Assembly (NCBI RefSeq): GCF_000002995.4
Contig: NW_025062479.1
Coordinates: 10,097,721-10,161,720, forward strand
From: Brugia malayi
Taxonomy: Eukaryota; Nematoda; Chromadorea; Rhabditida; Onchocercidae
Direction: 5' to 3'
DNA: 64,000 bases
The notes below the pieces were generated by a model. That model had not been told where the DNA came from. It did not search any database and worked only from the letters and a program-made list of their open reading frames with translations. The position numbers and the translations under genes were made by a program. Shown piece after piece: positions 49,559 through 61,500 of this stretch (the first letter of the stretch is position 1; every line of letters begins with the position of its first letter).

Positions 49559-52520
49559 GTTTTGAATCGTTCAAAAATCTGAATACTGTCTGGAAAAATC
49601 AATTAATCATTATTTGCAAAAATGTCTTCGACGTTTGTCGGCTAACCGTTCAAACATCCATTTGTTTGCTTCTTTAATTTTACTTTTCACTCATCAGGCA
49701 GACGAAACATTTGTTTTCATTTATTTTTCGTCCACTTTAATTTCATTCTTTCCTCTGTATCATTATTCATATGAATATACTTTTATAGTGAATCTTTTTC
49801 CAATTATTTTATCATTGTATTGTAAGTTATTCAGGATATTTTTCTTTTATTTTTTTCGGCAACATTCTTGAGACTTTATTTCTCATCCTTTATCTTCACA
49901 AGAACACAAGAAATCCAACAATTTTAATGCAAAAAACAAAGTGTGGAAATTAGGATGAATTGTCTCTCTTCTGTACATTTCTTCAAGTTCCGGAACATAT
50001 TCAAAAAATTTTACCTAGTTTAGAATCACTCATTTATAGACATCCTGGGAATGATTTATGAGATTTTTTCAACTCTCTAATAGTTGATCAGAAATGTGTT
50101 TCAAAATTTTGATAGATTGGAACAAGATGAAATGAGCCAATCATCTTACAAATTCTTTTCAAATGCAATTTCGCTCTATGATACATTCCAGAATTTCTTG
50201 TTTCCTGTCGACCTCTTTCTATGTTTGCTTTATTTTCAAAGCAATTTCGAGTGATATCAAAATTTCAGGAAGCAGTGATTTCCAGAATTGCTGCAGTCTG
50301 CACAGTTCTAAATATCAGGTAGAGATGAATGAAGGTATAATGGAAAAGACTAAGGTTTAAAAGTTAAACGATGGACAAAGTATAGAGTAAATAAAGTCAT
50401 GAAAATCTCAAATCTTCAAAATCAAATAACTGCAAATTCAAACAGTCATAGCTTGTTGTAAAACCGAGAGATACCGCAGTTGACAACTCCGACAGCAGCA
50501 AAATTTGATCACAGATGATGATGTCGATAACATAGGGCAAAAGTGAGAAAAGCCACATAACTCACAAACGCAAAAATTAGAAATCATGAAGTTAAAAAAA
50601 AAAAAAAAATGTGGCAAAAGGGAAAAATTTGAAAATCTGATGTTCGAGAGTTAACTTCACAACAAGTTCCGGAATATCGACTTAGGTTTCATATGCTTTT
50701 TTATTTGATTATCTACTCAACGGACAATTTCAAACTTGTCACACTGAAACTCCCCACATACAGCAATACATGAGATGATACCCTTCCACGAATAACTAAC
50801 AGTCAGTATGATGTAAATATGATTAGAACTAGATTAACTAAACTATGGTTAAAGCTAAGAACAAATGAATTAAACGCATAGTAGTAATCAGATATCTAGA
50901 TGAAGCTAATAAATAATATGATAATAATATCAAATATCCTAAACAAGTAGAAGAAAACTGGTATAATATCATATTCCTTAGGCTTTACATTTGGATCAAT
51001 TTAAAGAATAGCACGAAAAAGATTTTGTGAATTAATTCATTACTAAAAGATTAATTAAATCTTTTTAAACAAAAAAAACCATAAAATTTAACAATTATAC
51101 AAAACTCATTGGTACAATTTTAGAAATCAGTCGAACACTTCTACTAATTATGCTAAAAATAATTAAGCTTTCTTAAAATAATTAATTGATACAAATGACA
51201 ATTCAAAACTACCAACCGCTATTTACCGGATGGTCTTCCATTGCTTGTCAAAATTTAGTGCGGTATCACATCAAACGGTTTTAAAGTGAGTGAAGCGCAT
51301 TTGGCTCGTTTCCAAAGATTCTCTTTAAAAGAGTGAGTGGGGGAGAGGCAAAGGAAAGTTTCTGTGATTGGTTTGCGTGGAAAGGCGTTGCCACTGTCAA
51401 CATATGAAAGTTTTAAAGAAGATTGTGTCAGATACAACTTTTGTTAATCAAAAACCACCTTTTTTTCTTCTCCCTCTCTTTCTTCCTCGCTCTCTTTTTC
51501 TTATTTCTTTGCTATCATTAAGCAACTAAAAGGTAATTTTTTTTTTTAACCTTTAGAAATCAATAATAATGTTGATATAGAGGAATGAGGATCGCTGAAT
51601 GATAATAGGTTATTATAAAATTCTGCCTGCATCATTTGCATCGTTGGTTAGCATTACTTTAATTTTTGTCACCATTTATGGCTGAAAATTCCACTATTTC
51701 ATTTGATTTTATATCAGATAGTTACATACCCTGGTTAGTCTCTTGGTATTGGTTGATTTTCTAAAGAAAAAAGAAAATAACATTTCAAAAACGAAATGCA
51801 GGGTCCAGAACTGTTGATTTTTATCCCTCTTCCTCATCCACCTATATTTTTAGACTTTTTTTGATGAGTCTCATATTGATTAGTCTGAGATTATCCAAGG
51901 ATTTCTTGAACTGCAGAGATAGAGAAAGGAAAGGAGAAAAAAAGGATTAATGGTCACTCAAATTTCTCAACTACATTAATTAGCACGTTTGATTCATAGA
52001 AAATTGTGAAACACACTGACCTCTTTGATCCACATCGTGTGTTATTTGTCGTTTAGTAATTGTAATATAAAGATAATAAGAGGATGGCTGGATTATACAA
52101 GATGAGTGTTGCATGATAAATTACGACCTCATCTGTGTGATCTATCCATATTCACACCCTTATGCTCTTTGGATTTTTTTCATTTTTTTTTTTTTTTGAT
52201 TGCATATCTGATGTGACTTCATATTCCATGGCAGTTACGATGTTTAAAAGTTTTCCGCGATGTAATTTGATCACTCATTTGACCTCGGGTTTATTTCTTT
52301 GTTTCTTTAAATTCTTTAAATTCTGTTTCTTTAAACTGTTTTCTTTAAAATCTGAACCTCTTCAGGTTTTTCAGTTCTGGATGATGTTGGTTTAAAAGGA
52401 AACATATAGAGCCGGACGTCTTGGGCTCTAACGTTAAGTACTTTCACGTTGTGTGTTTACTGCAGTTGGCCTCCTTGGGGGCGGATCATCTGCATTGATT
52501 CGATATAGGAAAGTTTCTAG

Positions 52521-52562
52521 AGTGGTTAACGTGAGTTTCTGTTGGTTTTCACGTTAACCACT
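52521..52562 (+). promoter_or_regulatory. Perfect hairpin in the WNK 5' leader
   Basis: The arms AGTGGTTAACGTGA (52521-52534) and TCACGTTAACCACT (52549-52562) are exact complements around a 14-base loop. The 3' arm ends seven bases before the WNK start codon at 52570. If transcribed, the stem would sit in the path of scanning ribosomes. The left arm also contains an AAC|GTGAGT donor-like site that the stem would hide. Confidence 0.5.
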
Positions 52563-52569
52563 TCCAACA

Positions 52570-55500
52570 ATGGAGGACAAGGAAGCATCAGCAGAATGTC
52601 GTAAAACTAATGCGACGCAAGCCGGCTATCGCAAGCGTGTTATGCGTCGAATCAATGAGGATTCACATACTCAAGAACCAGTAGCCAGGTTAGCTGCTGA
52701 ATATGCTAGTTTATTAGTTTATATTTAACTACTTGTATTTAATACTAACAGTGAACATTTTCCGGTTGGAGTTTTCGTAAACAGGCAAAAATAATTACTG
52801 AGTATTTTACGGTTTCCATGATTGCTATTTCGGATAACTCAAAGCCGTCTTAATTATTACCCTGAATGCTTCATGGTTTCTCATCAGCGTAATCCACATC
52901 CGAAGTGGTATCACATTTTGAAAATAGGCTTTGTGTTGTAATAATGCAAACTTTTGAAGAAATCTTCCTAATATCTTTTTCATTTTAATTTCCAGAATAA
53001 AACACTCGTTTTTACCATATATGATGTAAATATAATTCACTACTTCGGTAATTTTATTCCTGACTTACCGTGAATATAGATGCTCGAAAATTGAGCCAAG
53101 AACGGTAACAGTAGCTTGCAACTTTTTCACAATTAACTGGGAATGCTACTGCTAATCTAGGTAAGTGCGTTTAACCTATCGTTGTAATTAAAAGGCCAGA
53201 AGGTTCGGTTGATCATGCTTGATCAAACTGTGAATACTGGAAGGGCTAAAGATCTGTACTAATACCATCCACATAGCTAAACGAAAATAATTTGAACAGC
53301 GAAGTGGAAGTTGCAGTTATTGCTAAGAATAAGTAATAGAAAAAAATGCTAACCAGTCAGTCTTTGAATATCCATTTCTGTTCTTTTAATAACCAAACAT
53401 CCCACTTCTGAACAAATTTCAAGAAATACGATTAACGTTGGGCAAAGCAACTTTAAATTTGTACACTATAGGCATCAAACTTTTTTTTTTTTTTTGCGAC
53501 ATAATATATGCCATAGAATTAACAAAGGGATTTTAAAATATTTCCATTGGTTAAATCTTTTCTACTGCGTCAGAAAGAAAAAAAGTCATAAATGGGGACA
53601 ATTTTTTGTTACAGCCAAGCAGATCCGAATTATTATTTGGATGATTTTCATTTTTTGCTTTTCTAAGAATTCTGGAAATGTCAGCATCACGTTTATAAAG
53701 AAATAAGAGTTCAGTGTTCTTCAGTGCTAATTTTCAAGCATTACTTCGCCACAAATAATTGTTGAAATGAATGTTTTGTTTTGAATCCTTGACTTTTCGA
53801 TTATTGTTTCCCTAAAATTACCCCCAAAAACTGCTCAACTATGATTGGATCAGAACTCATTTGTTGATAATAGTCGTGAACATACATTAAAACATTTCTT
53901 AAAATTTGCATAATATGCAAATTTTATCATCAGAATTTCTCCCTTATTAGTCATTAATCATTATTACATAGATGTCTGGAAGATGAAAGGATGTAACAAT
54001 AGCAATACACATCTTTAAATATGCTTTAACATTAGATTGTTAATGGTCCATTTTTTCTTCTTTGTTATTTTAAGTGCATTTTATACGAGTTTATAACTGT
54101 TATGGCTGGCTTACCCGGTCCGAATTGCATTCTTGCCCTATTCAGCCAAAATTCCAGCAATTTTTTGCTGTCTTTGCTCTAGAAGACATGATTAATAATG
54201 TGTTTTTTTCACTCATTATATTTTTGATTGAGATTCCTCTTAAACATTCATACTTCACAACCTCTGAGAAAATCAAAACGGGAGAACGTACGTTTTCAGA
54301 ATCTGATATTTGTTCTTTCTATGAATGAAATAGAAAAATTGACCATCATGTCTTTTCAATGACATGTCCAATAATTTTATCCAGTTATTCCTCTACACAG
54401 TTTTTTTTTTTTTTACTAACAATTGCGTGCCTGCTAATCCTAATTCATTTTTTTTTTCTTTTTTGTATGTGCGCTTTATATTTAAAATATATGGATATAT
54501 ACAAATTTTGCCAGTTATGCTTCTGACTTGCTTTTGAAGGCGAAGAAACGATACCAAGCCTCGAACTTTCAATGACAGTGTATTACTGATCAAATTTGTT
54601 GAGAAGGTGCAAAAATTAGTCAAGTCTCGTTGATCTTCTGGAAAGTGCACATCGGCAAGTGACATTTTTTGGTTGTTTCGTGGTTGCATGAAATTTAAAT
54701 TGTTGGACTACATCGCATTTCTATTTAGAGCATAATTCATTAAAAATATCAGTTTGAAGAACTGAATGAATTGAAAATCCGGTTTATAGTGAAAGCTGGT
54801 GAGCGTATGATTGCTCTGGAGATTTTGCCTATTCTTATTGATCTTTTAAGGATTATTGTTTCATATTTTACCTCGAACAAATGATGAAGAGCTGTTTAAG
54901 TTTAAATGAACACATGGAAGTGAATCTAGAACACTCCTAAACTAGATGCAGTTTTCGGAAGCTCATGGTTTTCTAGAATGCAACATAAAGCGGTATCTGT
55001 TATCAACAAAGCAAAATGATAGACGAACTAGAAGTAACAAAATAGTCTATGCAGTCAGGCAGTATTTATAACACCGATAAGAAGCAACACTTCCAAGCTT
55101 AATATCGGCTTTATGATGAACACGAGTAATTTGTTTTTGTTTTTTTGATCATGATGACAGCAACAACCACTTCCAATTAATTTAATAGTTTTTATTTCAA
55201 CTTGATCAAGAATTCAAACCCGCTGGGTATCGTGGTATTCATTTTCTCACAATAATGCTGCGTTGTTTCATTCCTTTTTGTTAAACATTCCACCGGACCC
55301 AATATTCATGGTTTAGAGACATAAATAGAAGATATTTTTATATGGTTAGTTAATATTGCTTCTTAGTTATCTTCCCTTGCACTTTCCAAATATCAATTAT
55401 AGAATCCATATCTTTACTATTTACTATTGAAGGGACCTGATGTCAAGGCTCATTTAGATTAAGCCTATAAAGTGCCAGTTCTAGAGCTAACATTGTCTTT

Positions 55501-58500
55501 TTATGTATTTATCCATACTTTCTTAAAGTAAGATTAAAATTTAAGCTTAACAGCTTTTATCGCCAGGTAGTGTATTATTAGTCTGTTATTTCAGTTACAA
55601 ACCTGCATCGCTGATATCATTTTACCTTACTCTTTGAAATGTCCGAGCTATTTTAAAGCCGTGAAGAACTATGGGTTCAAGATCTCTCGTTTTTTTTTTT
55701 TTTTCTGCTGAAAGATAACTGTTTTTTCAGGATAACTGTTTTTTCAGGATAACTGTTTTTTCACAAGGTTGTTGCTGCAAGTAGTAAATTTTAACCCTTT
55801 CGCCAGTGCTCTCAATTGCATCCATTGCTATGCTAACTTTAACGCTATATGCTCATAAGGATCCTGCTTAGAAAATTACTGTTTAGATCCTCTTCAATCC
55901 ATGAAGTTATCAGCAATAGCTCTTAAAACTTTTATCATTTTTTTTTTTCATGTTTTAGAATTTAGAATTTTTGAGTGCAATCTTCTCTGATATCCGCAAT
56001 TACCAAAATCGCTCTACTCAGGCAACAGAAATATGGGCGACAAGAAGTGTTTTAAATTGCACAGTTTAGTTCTTGGTTGTTTATCTTTGCAGTTATTCCG
56101 CTGAAACTTTTATACAATAAATAAAGTCATTCGTTTTCCACCTATTTTTTATGTTAGGTGGAATTGATAACCTCCGAATGAAGTCCTGTAGTAATATCCT
56201 GAAACATCCCGCTTTTCATTCATGAAGCACAATCTCAACTTTAGCGATTCATTTTTTAAGAAAACCGAATTGAAAAAAAAAAAAAAAAAAAAAAACCGAT
56301 GAATCGCTAGCTTATCAAATACTCGTATTTTGAAAATATACATTGGGAAAAACAAAACCAAAGGTTGTAAATAGAACTGATGAAATATTATGTGTGCGCA
56401 TGTGTCTTAGATATTTTATCGAGAAAGCCATTTGGCTATCCATCATGGGCAAATTACTATTCGTTAACATAAGTAACGTCAGTTAAAATTTATTTAGGTT
56501 ATCGGAATTATCGGAATATTTCATTCTTCAAGCATCTGATTGCTTCCATTTATTTGTATCTTCGTGTTTTATATTAATGTTTGTCTAGTTGTTGTGATGT
56601 GTGTGTATTGTCTTTCGTCTTATTTATGATTAGCTAAATTATGATCTTTAAATAGTTTAATATTTAAAGATGATATAATCTTTAAATAATTTGACATAGT
56701 TGGTTATTTAAGCGGCAAATGGGTTTATGTAGGGAATTACCTTTTTTTTTTTTTAAAAAAAAAAGTAAAATCTATGAATTCGTTTCAAAATTTTCAAATG
56801 TTGCTAGTGATACATGTTTTTCTCGTAAATTCTAGTAATAAGCAGTTACCTGCAATTTTTCTTGTCTTGTCTTAGTGATAAGAATTGTATATGCTCGATG
56901 GTCTTGTAGATTCTGCAACACACCATCGAATATTTGTGTTGGGTAGAGCGAGGAATAATTTTGTTTTGTGATCGATGAACTGTTATATATTGCTACTTAT
57001 GTATTTATTGGCAAGTGGAAAGGAAACTAACCAAACCGATTTTAAAATTAAATTCAATTTTTGATATTTGTTTCCGTATTTTTCATTGTCCAAAAATTGT
57101 ATCTGTAGAAGTGATGATATATTACTAGTAATATATATACATTGTAATAGAACATATGTGATATTAAACGACATTAAGTCATATATCCCAGTAATGAGAA
57201 ATATTCTACAGAAATCCCTAACAGTGTTCTATAATGGGAAATAATGATAACTTTCTACCGTTTCCGTATTACTGTGATTTATTTCTTTTTTATTGCATCA
57301 AACCATCTGATGACACCATTACATTTTGATGGGTTAATATCTGTTTGAATAATGTAGATTACACTCGAAAATCGCATTCAAAAAATCACATGAAGATAAA
57401 ATTCAGGGGAAAAATATTGCTTTTCCCGAAATTGGTAAGTGTTTTCATTTGTATGAATAATCAAATGTAATGTTTATTTATCGTCATCTTTTTGGATTTC
57501 CATATTTTTGTGCGTGTGTCTGTTATTGGCGGCCACATCCATACGACAGCGCTGATCGTGGTAGTTATTGATGGTTTAATTTAATGAGTATAAGTCCATA
57601 ATTGTCACTTCCTGTTATTATGTGGAAATTAAGGTGAACTGTCTGAGTATTACTTTTTTTTTTTGCTATTAGTTGCCCAAAGTATGAACTTTGATAATTC
57701 GAACTTTTATCCAATCATACAGTTTTATTGCTAGCAAAAATTTGAGCATTCATTTTCTTACTTACTGCTAAGAAATGAACTCAGTTTCATTTTTTCTTGC
57801 TTTATTTTTACACTTTTAAATTTGAAAAATCATTGTTCGTTTGTGTGGGTCACTTATATTTTGTCTAGAAGAATTCGATTTTTAAAATTTTAGCTGTTTT
57901 TTAACCACTGTTGTTTGTTTTCTAAAAGTTTTCCCTGTAATCTTCGTTGTTCCTGTCATCAGAGAGTGTATATCATTGTTCATTAGCTAGATAGGTTTTT
58001 TTTTTTCTTTTTTTCATCTCAGAAAAGTTTAGTACATCCATATATTTCCGAGCAAATCGAAAAGATACCTTTGTCATTATTTTTGTTATTTTTTTTTTCC
58101 AAGTTATAAAAATACTGTGAAAGAAATTCAGACTTAAAATTACCAAGATGACTTTAGAATAAAAGTTTGTCTAATTTCTATTAAATCGAAGGCTAATCAG
58201 CTTCGATATGATATGGTTAAATATATCAGTTATGCAAGTTTTATGTGAAAGTTGAGTTAAATTTCTTTAAAAGAAAATAGTCCTGCTGGAAAGTGTTCAT
58301 TGCTGGTATCGTCGATGATATTTAAACCCACATTTATAATATTATATTGGTAGCTGGAATTTGTTGAATTAAATTTTCTTCGAAAGTTAGTTTTTAATTT
58401 GGAAGCTTTACAACTTGCAATTTAAGTGGTACCTCAAATTGGCTTTCTGGCGAAGAACGATCACGGCTAGAAGCTGTACAACGGGATTGGCGTCTTTCAA

Positions 58501-61500
58501 GACCTGCTAAGCCTTACTCAGTTTGTTTTAGCAGCCATTGTGTATTTCTGGACAATGAATATGTTAAGAAAAATTACTTTATATACATATATGCACATAG
58601 ATAATTGGTGCTTATTCAAATTATTTTTGAAAAATCATTCTTTTAAAAAGGAAGAAAGGAAATTTCAAGTCAGTTGGTTGTTTTTTACAGTCGCTAACTT
58701 GTTGCATTATGGACGCTGTTAGTACAGTTTTTCATTTCGGTGTAAAAAAAAGTTGGGACTAGCTGTAACTTGTTCCAGAGAATTTTTTATCTTTTGAGTC
58801 ATGAAATAATGCGTACAACATGACAATAGAAGAAAGTATAACAAAATGAAATAAAGTGCATGAAAAATAGGTAACCCAATTTAGTAACTAGTAAATATTT
58901 CCCATCATAATTATATTATTAGTAATGTTGTATAAAATAGACCTCGTTTTCAAATATTCATTTAATCTATAGTTCATCACAATAATATATATATATATAT
59001 ATATTTTTTTTTTCTCTTTTTCTTGACAATATTTCTTTATGTAAGTGGTGTCTCCATTCAGTGTTTGTTATTTAGAAATATGTAGATTTTGTTTTTGTCT
59101 AGCCATGGAGCCGTTATCGGCAACCATCTGTAGACAAGTCATCGAAGCCAGTAGGAATCACCACACGGAAGGACGCAACCGCACATCAACAAATTTCATT
59201 TGAACGAAACAGGTTTCATGATATACTTTTTTTCAAAAAATGTATCATATGTAGAAATCATTAAAAAATTCGAGGTTTTTATCTTTAAATAGTAAATGGT
59301 TAAACGCTGTAATGGGTGTTGTTCCATCGGTAGCAAGTAAAATTAATGGCTCCCAGAACATGGTGAGACCAAGTATCAAGAACATTCACCACATTTCCAA
59401 TCAGATCTGATAGATATTTTATGGGTACTGTGGGTTCAAGTGGAGAATATTTTTGTCTTGTTTTCATTTTTACTGTGGTATTATCAAAACGAAAATGAAG
59501 TTATTGTTATAGAGTCCCAGCTGTTCCATCACTTACAGTACAATCAAGTTCTCAAGGAAGTGAGAAAAAGATCCATGAAACTGTGAATGAGGAAGATGAA
59601 AAGGAGAAAATTGAGGAGAATATTGCAGTGATTTCAAAAACTCCGTCGCCTCTGCCATCACATGAAAGTGAGAAGAAAGATGAAGTATGTATATACATTG
59701 TTGTGACCTTATCTCTCTTAATTCAGGAAAATGACGCAGTACTATAAAACTACAGACAGTACCATTTCTTATATTTTGCTTATCAATTTATACTACTAGC
59801 TGTTTGACCATCATCTGAATAGTTGCTGTTACATTAAGATTTACATCATTTTTGCCTATAATTAGTTCTTGTTGCACTACCAGTCTTATGGCTCTATGAT
59901 TTTTTCAGTTTTCAACATTTCAAATTAATTTATAGCTAGCTCGAGCAGAGGAAAAGCAGCGGGAGGTTGTGGATGATGATGCTGATGCGGAGGAGGAGAA
60001 GCCTATCGATAAATCGCCAGGTAAAAGTGGATATTTTCCATGCTGAATTTTTGGTTTTTTTTTTTTGCAAATGTTGCAGTTTTGCATTTTTTAAGATGGA
60101 TGATTATGAAGGAGCTAGCTTCAATGTCGTAGTCCGCAGTTTAGGATGAACTTGACGTGGAAATTTTAAGGTGTAGGGCGTTTACGTTTGGTAGGGGAAA
60201 TACGTGTTTTGTCAAAGTTGATTCCTCAGTTGCTTTTGCATGAAAATTTTTCGGCAAAATTTGGTTTAGATGGACGATTTTTGAAATTTGACGAAGAGCT
60301 AGGACGTGGATCTTTCAAGACTGTTTACCGCGGTTTGGATACAGAAACGGGAGTTGCAGTTGCATGGTGTGAACTTCAAGAGAGTAAGCTGAACAAGGTT
60401 AGTTTGTATTTTTGACTGGAGAATGAAAGGAACAAGTCATGGCAGATATTTCCTTTTGCCTGGTTCTTCTGAAATTATTTTTGCATTAAATTTTGGTGGG
60501 TTATGTTATATAACTTTTACTGATGAGAAATCTTTTTAAAACTTTAATCCTTTCGTATAGTCGTATGATTTCTTCGCATGCATTGTCTAGGTAAGATGAT
60601 ATATGTTCAGTCACCATGAATTCTTTTGCCAGTTAAAACATTGTTTGCGTTAATGCAATATTTCTAGGTAACTGTTGAAGGCAAGGTTGGTTGATTTTTC
60701 GCATCTTTGCTTTAGTTTTGTTCATGGTTTTATGGCGTTAACTTCGAAGCTTATACTGGGACGGCCTTCTGTCAGTTTTTTTTTAGATTTCTCTTTTACA
60801 GTTCTTTTACTACTATTGCAGACTTGTTTTTTAAACCAAATAACTGTAGAAGATAATTTGCCTCAAGAAACTATGTATAATTTCAAAAAGATGTTTTATC
60901 TAGGCAGAAAGGCAGCGTTTTCGGGAAGAAGCTGAAATGCTGAAAGGCCTACAACATCCCAATATTGTACGCTTCTATGATTATTGGGAAAGGCAAGATC
61001 ACACTGGTAAAAAGAGGTAATCCTTACTGTTTTTAACATATTTCGGTTGAGCTTGTTTTTGCATTTGTGACGGATAAGTTGCGGAATGCTTACAACAAAT
61101 CTGTAACAAATGATTTATTTTTATAAATTGTAGTTTATTATGTTGCAAGGCAGTGAGCGTAATGTTGCTCATTTGATTTTAGCATAAACTCGAGAAATAA
61201 GTGCATGAAATTTATAAGTTGCGGATTCTTTAAGATGAAAAATGAAGAATTTCATTTGTAGGATGAAGAGAAATTCTGTATCATTGATTCATCACCACGT
61301 AGACTGTTTTTTTTTTTTGGTATTTCTCTTCTCATTATACATACAGCAGTATGCTAGCGTAAGTGATGATATTTAGATATATTGTACTGGTGACAGAGTT
61401 GATGACATCTGGAACGTTAAAAATGTATCTGAAACGATTCAAACGAATAAATATAAAGGTTAGAGAAAAATGTGTCAGTCGATAATCATCGGGAAGCAAG

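Larger units (their letters stand above)
43260..52569. other. 9.3-kb intergenic region upstream of WNK
   Basis: No supported gene. To about 49.5 kb it is AT-rich with homopolymers, a perfect 24-bp-stem hairpin at 47841-47892 and GACA/CAAAGA-type short repeats near 47040-47078. From about 49.5 kb the base composition becomes less AT-rich and more mixed, continuing into the WNK 5' region. It includes a 21-base palindrome with an AP-1 core (49538-49558) and, next to the start codon, a hairpin (52521-52562). Promoter and upstream exons of WNK probably lie within the last few kb. Confidence 0.5.

Noticed and set aside
51255..51437. Minus-strand 60-codon frame in the more GC-rich DNA upstream of WNK
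   Set aside because: No start context, splice sites or recognisable motif; more likely part of the WNK regulatory region.
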